Shown here piece after piece: positions 1 to 11,100 of a DNA stretch of 64,000 nt. The stretch's first letter is position 1. Every line of letters begins with the position of its first letter. The notes beneath the pieces are model-generated. The model saw only the letters and a program-made list of their open reading frames with translations. It ran no database searches and was not told where the DNA came from. This DNA comes from Chamaecrista fasciculata. Its lineage: Eukaryota; Streptophyta; Magnoliopsida; Fabales; Fabaceae. The position numbers and the translations under genes are program-made. The stretch lies in contig QANZ01027638.1 of assembly GCA_003254925.1 (NCBI GenBank), forward strand, positions 188,304-252,303, read 5' to 3'.

Positions 1-200
1 AGAACGAGAAATAGCAAATCCCAAACCCTAACCTTCCGATAATGATAAATTTCCCAATATGAGGAGAAAAGAGCATGAGTCCTATTTTAAAGACGGGTGA
101 TTTTGTAGCTCCCGTTTTATCCAAGGACGCATCCGGCCTTACACGAGGCAACAGTTCATTGGTTAAGCGTTTTATGGCTTAGATATTAAAATATTATTAT
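1..200 (-). promoter_or_regulatory. 5' leader and promoter of an off-window SKP1-like paralog
   Basis: Bases 1-180 align with 7077-7268, the leader and promoter of the SKP1 gene in this window. Shared blocks include the telobox-like AAACCCTAACC (21-32 versus AACCCTAACC near 7098-7107), a TTTAAAGA box and the block TTACACGAGGC..ACAGTTCATTGGTTAA. In the complete gene the ATG lies 40 bp inside the start of this block, so the paralog's ATG should lie about 40 bp left of base 1, on the minus strand. The alignment is direct; the off-window gene is inferred. Confidence 0.75.
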
Positions 201-244
201 GATTATTATGATATGTGTAACGTTTAGTGTTTACTACTGTTTAC

Positions 245-305
245 CCTTGTAATAATAATAATAATAATAATAATCATAATAATAATAATAATAATAATAA
301 TAATT
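245..305. repeat. (AAT)n microsatellite
   Basis: About 60 bp of AAT/ATA trinucleotide repeat, interrupted by one TCAT near the middle. Confidence 0.9.
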
Positions 306-1178
306 CGTGAGAGATCTTATCTTATAATTAAATATTTGTTTTTAAATATTGTTAATAAGATTCAAACCCAATTTCTTATGTACAAAAACAAATCAAAAAA
401 CTCAATATCTTATTGAATCTTCCTTGCACATTTTAGGGGATTGTTCTTTGACTAATTCAGTCTAAAATAAGATTTTTTATCTTAATCTTATTATTAGTTT
501 TTATAGCTATGATTTTCAGAAACACAAGACTACAAGAGTGATAAAGTATGTCTTTTTTATTTCTTGATTAATCTATTAAAGAGTGATAAAGTGTGTGTTG
601 TCAGGCCAAAAAAAAATAAATAAATAAAGTGTGTGTTGTCTTAATAAAATCTTCATTGTCATTTTCAAGAAAATATTAAAAAACACATTGCGGAGTAAGT
701 ATGAAGTTTAGTGCTTAGAACTTAGAAGTGAAATTGGGTTGTTTTTTTTTTCTTATTTTTTGGGCTGACGCCTCCTTTTGTAACCAAAAACACAGAATTG
801 GGCTCCACGCAGAAAAAGAGAAAAGCCTGAACTGGGCTTAATGAATGAGCCGAAACATTCCTCCCAAAAACAAAAGAAAAATGAGCCCAAATATAGGGGA
901 TACCTGGTGAATGGAATTTTTTCTTTAGGCTGAATGGCTAATGTTAACTCAAAATGGAACAATTAGCCTCAATATATCAGCATGGAAGATTGGAAGGAAT
1001 AACAACAGGACCAAATTAGACCTGTCCACAAGATCGGAGGGTGGATCTTCAGTTACTGCTTACTTAGCAACAAAACCATCAAGCATAATAATTATTAATT
1101 AGGCAAATTTTAGGATAAAATTGTGAGAAATAAGCTTCTAATTTTAATGAAACTTGACGTTTCTTTTTTTTTTTTTTC
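306..1178. other. Intergenic upstream flank of the left SKP1 paralog
   Basis: No gene is seen. About 980-1090 resembles 5380-5490 (shared words around ACCTGTC, AGGGTGG and AGTTACTGC), so this is part of the duplicated SKP1 flank. The short ORF at 753-962 on the minus strand has no recognisable family. Confidence 0.5.
586..640 (+). mobile_element. Ultra-short poly(A) retro-insert with 17 bp TSD
   Basis: The 17 bp word ATAAAGTGTGTGTTGTC occurs at 586-602 and 624-640. Between the copies lie only 21 bp: the head AGGCC and an A-rich tail. A flanking duplication plus A-tail is the signature of target-primed (L1-type) insertion. Confidence 0.75.
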
Positions 1179-1388
1179 AATTCAATCTGTTTGTTTTTTT
1201 GGTAACAAAAAGAGATAGATTAAAAGAAACAGAGTTTACAATTGGAATGGAAATTAAGGATAGGAGAGGAAACGAAATTAAACAAATTAACATCACAGGA
1301 GCAAAGGGTCATGTCTAGATGGGCCACAAGACCACAAATATCCCTGCATAAAAGGCCCATGGAGGACGGGGAATTCAATCTGTTTGTT
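1179..1388 (-). mobile_element. Truncated LINE/SINE-type retroposon with 17 bp TSD
   Basis: AATTCAATCTGTTTGTT occurs at 1179-1195 and again at 1372-1388. The 176 bp between (1196-1371), read on the minus strand, runs from CCCCGTCC to a 3' end GTTACCAAAAA. Perfect 17 bp duplications and a 3' A-run fit a young, 5'-truncated insertion made by an L1-type machinery. It has no clear tRNA-like box A/B, so a LINE 3' end is more likely than a complete SINE. Confidence 0.75.
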
Positions 1389-1399
1389 GTTTGTTAGAA

Positions 1400-2450
1400 A
1401 GCACAAGGAAAATATACTAAGAGGGAAGTGAATTGTAAATTAAAACATTTTCGCTTACCTCTTTAAGTTTCTTAAGGAGTTCCTCGTAAAAACAGTTCCT
1501 TACGAAAAGAGTTCGTAACTCAAGCTAAAATGCGGAATATAAAGAGGTAAGAGAAGAAAGAACAACACCACAATTTATAGTAGTTCAAATAAAGATACTA
1601 ATACCTATAAAATGATTTTTTCTCTATCCTATGTCCACTCCCCAAGCACAAAGCAAAGAAATTTTATATATTGGGCAAAACTAACCAAAGTTACAATTTG
1701 GAAGACAAACACTCACGGGTCACCTTAAGATTTCACAAGTATCTCTTTTACAGTTTCCCAACCAACAAATCCTCACGAGTAATAATAAGGTTCATATACC
1801 ACTCACAGATCACCCTAAGATTTCACAACAATAGAGGAAGGCAACTTATTCTCACTAAGGATATAAACGAATAAATCAGAAGTTTCAAGAAGAAGCAATT
1901 CGGGTTCTCTCACAAAGAGATGGTTTCACACAAAGTGATCTTCCACAAAGGAATTTTACAACGAATGTATATGATAACTCTTAGCACTTAACAGCTTATA
2001 GACTCTTCAAAATCAACAACCTTGAGCATTTGAATATGTCTTCTATTTATATTTGCTCTTTGATGTAGCCTTCATAAGGAATTGTCTTGAATTGAATTTC
2101 CAATGGCTAGGAATTTAATATCTTTTATGATGATTGATTTCCATATTAGTTGCATGTATATTATATTCTTAATCACTTGATTTGCTGACTTGAATGAATA
2201 AAAAAGTTGAGGTCCTTAAGCTTCAATCAATAGGAACAGTTTTCTAGATTTAGAGTTCTTTCCTTAAATAGTTCTTATCCTGAAATAAAGATATCAATCA
2301 AGATCTGTATTTCCTAAACAGATTCAGCAGATTTAAATAATTAAAGCAATCAACTTATGATTAACAATCATTACTAAAATATCAACACATGATTAGCAAT
2401 AATAATAATTAACTCATCAATAACAAATAAAGATATTTCCAAATATAGAT
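1400..2450 (-). mobile_element. Possible LTR-retrotransposon (Copia-like) fossil
   Basis: Low-complexity, A/T-rich non-coding DNA. Read on the minus strand, it contains a segment resembling the end of a plant Copia LTR and leader (around 1555-1650). It is a broken remnant with no reading frame. It lies inside the block that interrupts the duplicated SKP1 flank. The family call is a weak recollection of style, not a match. Confidence 0.25.
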
Positions 2451-2689
2451 CCTTACTTGAAATAAAAAGGAAATAACTTAGGAAACAAATTTCTAGACAA
2501 ATTCAACATATAAATATGATTGATATTGGTCAACTGCTGATTGATACTAATTAGACGCATGATATATAACGTTAAAGATAATGCATCCAATCTTGAAGTT
2601 TTTCCAAAAATAAAAGATATATCAATTAAAAACAAATTCCAATAAGTGTACATTTCAAAAAATACTTTTTAATCAATAATTAATCATCA

Positions 2690-3300
2690 ACACATGATTG
2701 TAATATCGCATTAAATAGATGCATAAGAGATGATACATCACTATTTGGGCGTACGCCTAAGTAACTTTCGCACCGGGCCCCTCCAAGACCGACAAGGCGC
2801 GCTGGGGCCCATCCGAACATCATAGGCGGCCGTGCTCCCCCTTGGGCACAGCGTGCGCCTCCGGACTTGCTCGCAGTCACCCACGACTGCCCTGTCCCGC
2901 AAACTTCGCTGAGGGAGATCGTGGGTCACGACCTTGGTCACACCCACGATCTCCAGTTGCCTGGCGCCCGCCCAGCAAGACGACACGCAATCACCCACGA
3001 TTGCCTTGCTTCGCAAATCTCGGTCTCCACCATCTCCGCTGGTGGAGATCGTGTCTGGCTACGTGGTCCGCCCCGCGCGCTGACCACCTCTCTCCCCCTG
3101 CTCTATAAATAGAGCTCAACTCAACAATTTAAGGTTAGCTACTCTTTACACTCCAGAATTCTCTTACTCTCATATCACTCTCTTACTAACTTGAGCGTCG
3201 GAGTACTCTTCGCAGGGCCCCCCTGTGAAGCTCTTGCAGGTTCTTGTTCGATCCTTGGCTCTAGCAGCCCACATCCGGTGAACTAGGTAAGTGCCACCCA
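2690..3300 (+). mobile_element. Possible solo-LTR-like fossil with TATA box
   Basis: An abrupt GC-rich island in AT-rich DNA. It has direct and inverted repeats of a CCCACGA..TGCC word, then a TATA box (CTATAAATAGAGC, 3103-3115) and a leader containing TTGAGCGTCGGAGT near 3192. Such leaders are seen in some plant Gypsy (Tat/Retand-type) LTRs. Reading frames overlap on both strands, as expected of GC-rich non-coding DNA. No internal coding domain follows, so it is a fragment. Family and ends are uncertain. Confidence 0.35.
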
Positions 3301-4600
3301 TTTTCTAGTTTATCAAGACATATGTAATTATAATAAAAACCTCATTTTGAATTCTTTTCTTAAAAGATATCTCAATCAAATCCTAACTCAATCAATCAAG
3401 AATAAGACTTAATCTCTAATGATAAATTATATAATATTTCAGATTTCAACATATATAATACGAAAATCAGATATATAATTAAAAATACGTTAGATTTTTT
3501 GTGAATTATCAAAATACATAATTTATATAATTTAAAAATTGCATAAATTGTAAAAATATACTTATACAAAATTTATCCCAACATATTTATCACACAATTC
3601 CATAGAAATATAGAAATACTAAATTCAGAGGATCCAAATTAAAAACTAATGATGGAGCCGAAAGCTCTAAAGTGGAGACACCCCACCCCAACTAGCAAAA
3701 CAACAATACTGACACATCAAATTGTAGGAGGAATCCATAATAGTGGTCCCCGTCTTACATGTTGGAGACTAACATATTTAGTGAAAATTTGTAGAAATAA
3801 TTAATTATTTTGATATTATATATATATATTATGTTTTAATTATTTTTTATATATAGTCTTCATTAAAATTCTTTCAATCCATATATGTCAGTTATTCAAA
3901 ATATTAAATGGTGATTGATTAGAATTTAATTATGTTTTTATTGAGTGATATTTTATTGATTGAAGGAATCTTTCTCTAATAAATCAAGTATTGGTGAAAT
4001 AAGGTTATTAACCTAAATTCTATCGAGAATATTACTTATTTAACCAAAAAAAATTGTTACCATAAGAGTTTTCTCTTTTACCTAATACTGACATTCGTTT
4101 TTTCAGTATTCTTTTGCTCTCTCCATCTGTAATAAGAGAAAACTACGACCATGACTTAAGGTACTTATTTCGTATTTCTTATGCTATGCTAAAATAATTG
4201 AAATAATCATGATGTTTGAGTTTATTTTATGTTTTTTATTTTCTTTGTAACAAGAGTTATTTTCTTTCTAAATTCCTTACATACCTTCCATTATTTAGAG
4301 TTGGATCCAACGACAATGGTGAAGAACGTAAAATATTAAGGAAGCTAACAATTAACATAATAGTATAATACCATTTAATATATCCGATGAAATATCGGGA
4401 ACCAAATCTCGGAGGGAATGAATAAAATAAGACTGAGGCCAGATTCATATCATTCCCTCAACCTCAACCCCCCATATTCAATCATCAATTATTATTTATA
4501 ATTCAAGCACAAGTTCAAGAAGACAAGTTTGAGAACCTTAAACAGTCTACAGACACATTGGTAACACCATATACAGAAACCCTTCTCTAAAACATAGGGG
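3301..4600. repeat. Second part of the duplicated SKP1 flank
   Basis: From about 3655 (AGCTCTAAAGTGGAGACACC) this matches 5493 onward (AGCTCTAAAGTGTAAACACC). About 4330-4500 matches 5640-5830, including ATACCATTTAATATATC and the CATTCCCTCA block. With 980-1090 this shows a tandem duplication of SKP1 downstream DNA, split by roughly 2.5 kb of inserted material at about 1110-3650. No gene is seen in 3301-3650. Confidence 0.65.
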
Positions 4601-4847
4601 CCACTTATATTCAATAGTCATTTTCATTTGGGTAAACATGGAAGCTTGACCAAGGACGAAGAAAAAAGAAGCATGCCTCCTTCATCCGATGTCTTTAACT
4701 TGTTCGTAGAACCCCAAACGCTCGTTTCACTTGTTTGACTAATAAGTATACGGCAATGGAAAATTGAAATTACTCCTGGCAAACTGAATAGATATATTTT
4801 CTTTGTTCCCACTTAAACGCCTTTAGAGGAGTTGAAGTCAGCCTGTC

Positions 4848-4893
4848 AAATGTATCATTTTGTTCAGGCCAAAAAAAAAATGTATCATTTTGT
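4848..4893 (+). mobile_element. Ultra-short poly(A) retro-insert with 16 bp TSD
   Basis: AAATGTATCATTTTGT occurs at 4848-4863 and 4878-4893. The inserted piece is 14 bp, TCAGGCC followed by A's. Confidence 0.75.
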
Positions 4894-5637
4894 CCAAATA
4901 AATAAATAAAATTTAAGTGAAAGATAACAAATAAAAATTCGAGGTTCCTTTGACTCGTTCCAGGAATTCTTCGATACTTATTAATGCGACTTTGAAAAGC
5001 TATACACGAGTCTTAATGGTGTGGTGTGGCAATGAAGTTGTGCACCGTCATCATACTCATCGAAAATATCCAACATTTAATTGTGTAATAATCTATTTCT
5101 CATCCCTACATATCAGGCACAAATATGCTGCACATAATTATACAAAAATCATGTAAAGTTCACTACTTTGAAGCGAAAATTGGGTTGTCGAAGAAAAATG
5201 GTTTAGCAGAAATAGCGTTGGGATTGTTTCATCATGATATTTTCTTTAAAGGTTAAGGCATCGGCAATAAAAATAGCACAAAACCCGACTTGACTAAAAC
5301 AAAATACAAATAGCTTTTTCATAACGAGCTCCACCTGAGATATTCCTCTTTCATTATACATTAGACCAAGTATTATCGTAATGGAACGGTCTTAAGACCA
5401 TTGAACCTGTCGACAGAATCATAGGGTGGGTCTATAGTTACTGCATTACAGTCACAAAGCACGATGAATGATACTAGAAATTAATTTCTCAAGCTCTAAA
5501 GTGTAAACACCCCAACTAGCATAATCTTACTGACACGGCAATAGGGAGGCACCCATAACACAATACGATAATAGTGCTCATAGGCATGGTATACTTTTAT
5601 GATTTGGAGTCGGACGAAATGACAATAAAGAAGCGTG

Positions 5638-5676
5638 AAAAATATTGAGGGTTCTACCGAAAAAAAATATTGAGGG
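5638..5676 (+). mobile_element. Ultra-short poly(A) retro-insert with 14 bp TSD
   Basis: AAAAATATTGAGGG occurs at 5638-5651 and 5663-5676. The insert is TTCTACCG plus A's. The corresponding duplicated flank near 4330 has only one ATATTAAGG word and no insert, which supports a clean insertion after the duplication. Confidence 0.65.
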
Positions 5677-5971
5677 AAAGCTAAGAGTAAGCATAGCACA
5701 TTAATACCATTTAATATATCAGATGAAATATAATGAACCAAATCTCTGGGAATGAATAAACGAAGAATAAGCCTCAGGCCAGAATCAAACCATTCCCTCA
5801 CCCCCATCTTCAGCTATTATTTACATTTCAAAACGCCCATAAGTTCGAGAAGGAAGACACGTCTGAAAAGTGAAAATGGTCTACAGATACATAGAGTCAG
5901 CAAGATAAACTAGAGGTATAACATAAACCATTAGGCAAATCTTTAGTCGAAACTTCATAATGATTAATACA

Positions 5972-7037
5972 TCATTCAAACGCCCATTGATTCTCCCGAC
6001 GAACTTCCTCCTCTTCCTCGGGAGTGAAATCATTCTTGATGTTAAAGGTTTTGCGGATTTCCTCTGGAGTCTTCCCCTTGATCATGTCTGCTACAGTCTG
6101 GCATGTCAGATCCAACAGGCTCTTGATGTTCAAGTAGTTAGCCGCCTGAAAGAAAATGTCATAAACACAATGCAGATAGCACCGCCTACTGGAAGTTCAA
6201 TATAGGAACCAATATGGTATATCAACGAAGCAATGAGTTCCTCTTGCAGTTTCAATCACAAACATAAGCATAGAATGGATAACTAAAATAAAGCACCAAC
6301 ATCAAGAAAAGGATCCTGCAAAACTACGATTGGAGTATAATGCTTGGGTATCAAACAGAGTAGGCTTGGTAGTAGCTATGGGATGCATAGCAACGATGCA
6401 GTATCATAGAAGAAACAGGTTCTTTTTCTTCCGGGGAAGGGACACGGTGTGAAAACCCTGATTTAAAATTAGCAGATGAAACGTAAAACCCAATATAACC
6501 TAGAGCAACATTATATCGTTAAACGAATATAACTAGCCTGAAGCGCTGGTCAGACTAAAATAAGCGCAGCTAAGGTTCGAATCACACCCTAATCGCATAC
6601 GTAAATTACAACAGAAACAACGATGCAAGCCCCCAATTCGAAACTACCCTAACCCTAATTATTCGAACATCAACAGACATAACGGGAACCGAAAGTGAAC
6701 AAGATATAACACCAACAAACTCAACATAACAAGAGGAAAATCAAGTTACCAGAATGAGATCGAAGAGCGTAGCCTGGTCAACCCTAACGAAATCAGCATC
6801 CCAAGCCTTGAGTTCGTCCTCGGATGCTTTCTCCTCAGAATTGGCAGCATCGACGTGCTTCTTGCAGTATTCGATTAGCTTGGCCAAGATCTTGCTGGTC
6901 ACATTAGGCAAAGGGATACCGCTGTCAGCACAGTCGTCTTCGATCATGTGTTTGATGGTCTGAGACTCGAGAGCCACAGCCTCGTCAACTTCAAAGGCCT
7001 CACCATCGGAGCTTTTCAAGGTGATCTTCTTCGACAT
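5972..7037 (-). CDS. SKP1-like protein (SCF ubiquitin ligase adaptor)
   Basis: Two coding exons: 7037-6750 and 6145-5972, giving 153 aa, close to the usual 155-165 aa of plant SKP1/ASK proteins. SKP1 links CUL1 to F-box proteins in SCF E3 ligases, in nucleus and cytosol. The N-terminal half is the BTB/POZ-like fold ([20 protein letters not shown], then [20 protein letters not shown]). The second exon carries the F-box-binding C-terminus ([33 protein letters not shown], ending ENQWAFE). The intron falls after the LFDLIL segment, the usual position in ASK1-like genes. No damage is seen, so it is probably functional. It is one of a tandem pair: its promoter is repeated at the window's left edge. 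A telobox-like ACCCTAACCCTAACC in the leader suggests housekeeping expression. Confidence 0.95.
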
Positions 7038-7089
7038 GATCGGTATGGTAAGGCTGAATTTGCTCTGTTTGATGCGAGAACGAGAAACA

Positions 7090-7165
7090 GCGAATCCCTA
7101 ACCCTAACCTTCTGCCCAATATAAATTTCCCAAAATGTGAAAATATTAGTACGGTTCCTATATTT
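7090..7165 (-). promoter_or_regulatory. SKP1 leader/promoter: telobox-like repeat and TATA-like box
   Basis: CCCTAACCCTAACCTT at 7096-7111 is a telobox-like motif (AAACCCTAA class), common in promoters of plant growth genes. A TATATTTAAAG box lies at about 7149-7159, roughly 110 bp upstream of the ATG. Both are partly conserved in the duplicate at 1-100. Confidence 0.5.
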
Positions 7166-7275
7166 AAAGAGCTGCTAGAAGGTTCATGATTGTGAATTTG
7201 TGATGACGGTGATTTTGTGGCGCATCCGGTCTTACACGAGGCGACAGTTCATTGGTTAAACGTTTTATATATTAT

Positions 7276-7324
7276 AAAATGTGCTTAGTGTTTTTTTTTT
7301 GGACTGAAAATGTGCTTAGTGTTT
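7276..7324 (-). mobile_element. Ultra-short poly(A) retro-insert with 18 bp TSD
   Basis: AAAATGTGCTTAGTGTTT occurs at 7276-7293 and 7307-7324. The 13 bp between, read on the minus strand, is CAGTCC plus A's. Confidence 0.75.
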
Positions 7325-7942
7325 ACCCTGTTGTAAATTTTTTTTTTGCGATAATAATTTTTTTAATTTGAGAGATCTTATAATTAGAATAATTTTTTAA
7401 AAGTTTTTATTATTAAGATTCAAACTCAATATCTTGTTAATGAAGTTAGAGTACCTATTATTTGAATAAACTAAGAATGCTTATCAGTTATCACTTATAT
7501 TATAACATTATAATTTATATAAGATGGTTTTCTATCTCTATTATTTATGTTTAACAAAGTTGTTTATGAATGTTCAATTTATTTAATTAAATAAAATTTT
7601 AAAGATTTGTTTATATGTGAGAACAAATTTCAAAAAATTGATTTACTTCATAATTAAACATTCCTATTAAATTAAGTGGAAAGAACATGATAAAATGACT
7701 AATCTATAATAACTTCAAAGTAAGTTTTTTTATAGTTAAACTGTGTAAATTAAATTTTTAACAATGGAAATATCAATTTGAATAATTTTACCTTTTAAAA
7801 AAACTTGTAAAATTTTAAATGATTGAATTATATGATTATTTAGAAATAATCATATTAGATGATAAGGTGTAAATTTCATCACTCACGATCAAGTTGACAA
7901 CAGATGCTAAGAAATCTACTCAATACTCGACAAGAAATAAGG
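7325..7942. other. AT-rich intergenic DNA
   Basis: Very AT-rich, with no open frame of recognisable family and no clear inverted repeat. It separates the SKP1 promoter from the 3' end of the MCA gene. Confidence 0.5.
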
Positions 7943-7986
7943 AAAAGTTTATGATATGTTGGCCAAAAAAAAAAAGTTTATGATAT
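7943..7986 (+). mobile_element. Ultra-short poly(A) retro-insert with 15 bp TSD
   Basis: AAAAGTTTATGATAT occurs at 7943-7957 and 7972-7986. The insert is 14 bp, GTTGGCC plus A's. Confidence 0.75.
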
Positions 7987-8167
7987 AAATCATCAACTAA
8001 ATCTGGAGGGAACAAAAATTAATTTACATAAAGGTAACTGATGACAGGCGAGAAGCCAAAATACATATCTCCTGCAACAGTTGCAAACCCCAGTTCTTCT
8101 CGTTAGTAATAAGCTATTCAAGAAAACTGACATTTCTAAACAGTCAATTGACAATTTCAATTCCAAC

Positions 8168-11100
8168 TTAAGATTCCATATACTGTGAGGGTGGAGGGCT
8201 TGTCTTCGTCTTCTCAGGTCCTGCAAAATGGATTACACCAATGAACAATGTATACCTTTTTGAGAAAGAAATTTATTACACCTTGATATTCCCATTTCAA
8301 CAGGTTTTCCAAGATGAAAAATGAAGAGACTGAGGGAAAATCAAGTTGAACTGGAACTCAAAAGTCTGTAACAAAGAAACTTTCCAGACATCATCCCGAA
8401 AATGAGAAGGGCATACCACAAACCCCTTGGATCTCTACTTCCCTCCATTCTTGGACAAGCGCACAGCAGCAACACATTAAATGAGAGAGAAAATCATCGA
8501 CATAGCCACCCTGGAAAGGTATGAAAATAAGTAGCAAAACCAGAAAATACAAATGGGTATTCATAGTAAACAATTTTGAAGTTCGTTTAAATCTCAGTAT
8601 ATACATCATCTATAATCATCAATTCAGCTTGCTAATTGAATCATGAGGACCCACTTGGATGGTTATTAGAAATCACTCGAGGGGAAAATATATTTCTTGG
8701 CCTCTTGGGTGACATGATTTTAGCTGCCAGCCAACTGATATTAGGCAGGTACAAAAATAGGTGCAGAGTTTATTCCTCCAAATATCATGCCATGTAAGAT
8801 AAAACCTAAGAAGTGTTCCATAGATTTTAACATTGTAATAAAAACTGGACTAACCACATCTACAAAGAAACTAAACACACAAGTATCTGTAAGGAGGAGG
8901 AGGTCGTGATCAGATTCATGCCCCCAAAGTGATTGTCAACAACGGAAAATCATATTTGTGCACTAGTCAGCCTTACCGTGATGTTCAACATTTTTCGAAG
9001 CTTCCTCCTAACACAGCAAGTGTAGCAACAGCATGACAAAATTAATGTATATGCCATCAGCTCATTACATGCTTCTGCGGAAGCTGAAAGACAGAAAACA
9101 GAGATATAGCAGAAGATGTTTTAGGGTTACAATGACCCAGACAGAGGTAAGAGTAACATCAAACAAGAGACATGCACCTTTTGGCAAGCTTGATATAATC
9201 TCAAAAGTTAAAACAGAACTCTTGATTTTTAGACTACAACTAAACAATTCATTATGTCTCAATAACATTAAACCATCACATATGAGGAAGTTGAGTTTTG
9301 CCTTTGCTGCTACTACTTTGCTTGTAATCAGCATGTGGCACAGCACCAGTACTGTCCACACATAAAAAATGTGCCATTTTCTGTGGCATATTACGGGCAC
9401 CATATGAAAATGAGAAGAGGGGAATGTTTCGGCCCTGCCCTTAATGTTCAGCCTACATAGGTGTCTGCACTTTCTGCAAGAGGACAACAGCAATATCGGA
9501 ATTCTGCTCTGGTCCATTTGTTCAGCTCTTATCTCTTTCTTCTTCTTTCCTCTCTCTCTCAATGCTTCTTTCTAAACCTACTCCAATTCGATAACATGGA
9601 AGACATCTTTTATGTGTTAATTTTGCTTGTCTTTGCTCGGGAAATCCCATAGCTTAATTGCTTCCATTCTGCTAATAACCCATGAAGGTCTCACTCCCTT
9701 TCCTATTTTTCAAATTATAAAAATTTTACTTGCCACGTTACCACCTGCATCAGTTCATCCTTTAATTTTCAGCCTCACTTCAGTCTGCTGTTTTATCATC
9801 CCATATGCTTTGGCTTTGTTGAGGTAATTATAAATATTGTTATTCGTACTATTTTTTTGTCTGATTTTCCTGTTGAGTAGAATAGTATATTAATTTTATG
9901 TTCACTCTTTTGCATCACAGCTTTGTGATCACAACTCAGAAACTGCTGCAGCCTCATTAAATTTCTATAATGTGACCTTAAACGCCTTCATATATTCAAT
10001 TGGTCATTCATTGCCCAACTCAGAGAAACTGGGTTTTGCCCACGCGTCCATCAGAGTTTGAGTTTTCAATGTTCATTAATTGCTAAAAACTTGCATTGTT
10101 GTTATCTTGGATTGTTCAGAGCCTGAATGTGTAACCCAACCTGCCACAAGCCATGAAGCTGAATGCCCCTTTTTGCAGCAGTGTGCCATGCACCATTAGT
10201 AGCTATGTTATTAGTCAAATTCACCAACCACCCCTCTTCAATCTTCATTACGTGGATGGGAAACTGTTGGTTTGGCTTGTTCTAAAACTTTGATTAAGAA
10301 GATTAATTTTTAATTCTACCACAGTAGTTTTCCAGGGAAAGACACAAGGAAGAGATTTTTTCTATAGTACAAAATCTGAGTTGAATACATAAATGTCAAA
10401 ATTCCACATGATTAACTTGATCTAACTGAAGTCTAGCCTCGTATACAAAAAATAGTAAAACCAAGAAATATGTATAGACAAAATAAAAACATGATTTTGA
10501 TCCATCATTCAAATGCTAACAGAAATTGTATAATAGTTTACTTACATATGTGCCTGTTTGTTGCAACAGTAGCAATTTTTGAAAATGTCCCACAAGGGTA
10601 GAAGAATGTCTTTATACCTGCCAAAAAGAAGAAAAAAAACTACTTACTACTTCGGATGCAAAGTATACTTTGGCATATACATGACAAATTAATGGAGTAC
10701 TGGTTTTGGTTGATATACATTGATATAAATGATACTTTGTTACTTTTGTGCTGGGTAAAAGAAGAGAGAATCCGAGCCTCCACAATTACCACAACCAACT
10801 TCAGTTCTCATTCAAGTTTCCAGAAAAACAGACATGAAAATAAATATCTCATGCACAACACACATGCTGATGCTATCTGTCCAAATTTCTAAGTTTCCTT
10901 CTAAATATTGTATTCTATCTGTTTCATCCATGTATAAAAGTCAAACATAATCTCATCAAAATTCCACACAAAAGCCGAAAAATTGAAGGAATTATGATTT
11001 CAAGATAATGAAGATATCTTAACCAAACCCCTAAAACATGTTATCTCACAAAAGCATGGCGCACATCAATAATAGGCAGATAATATACCCAGAGTTGGGG

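Noticed and set aside
2680-3112. Overlapping open frames on both strands in the GC-rich island (66-91 aa)
   Set aside because: GC-rich DNA opens all frames by chance. There is no family resemblance, and a TATA box with leader follows directly, which fits LTR-like regulatory DNA better than a gene.
7096-7111. Telomere-like CCCTAACCCTAACC
   Set aside because: Only two units long and placed in a leader. It is a telobox-type promoter motif, not an interstitial telomere.
9065-9562. 165 aa minus-strand open frame containing CRKCRHLCRLNIKG, considered as the missing MCA PLAC8 exon
   Set aside because: The true exons are at 10617-10546 and 9083-8977, where splice sites and frame fit and the residues match the family. 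The longer frame is a chance overlap.
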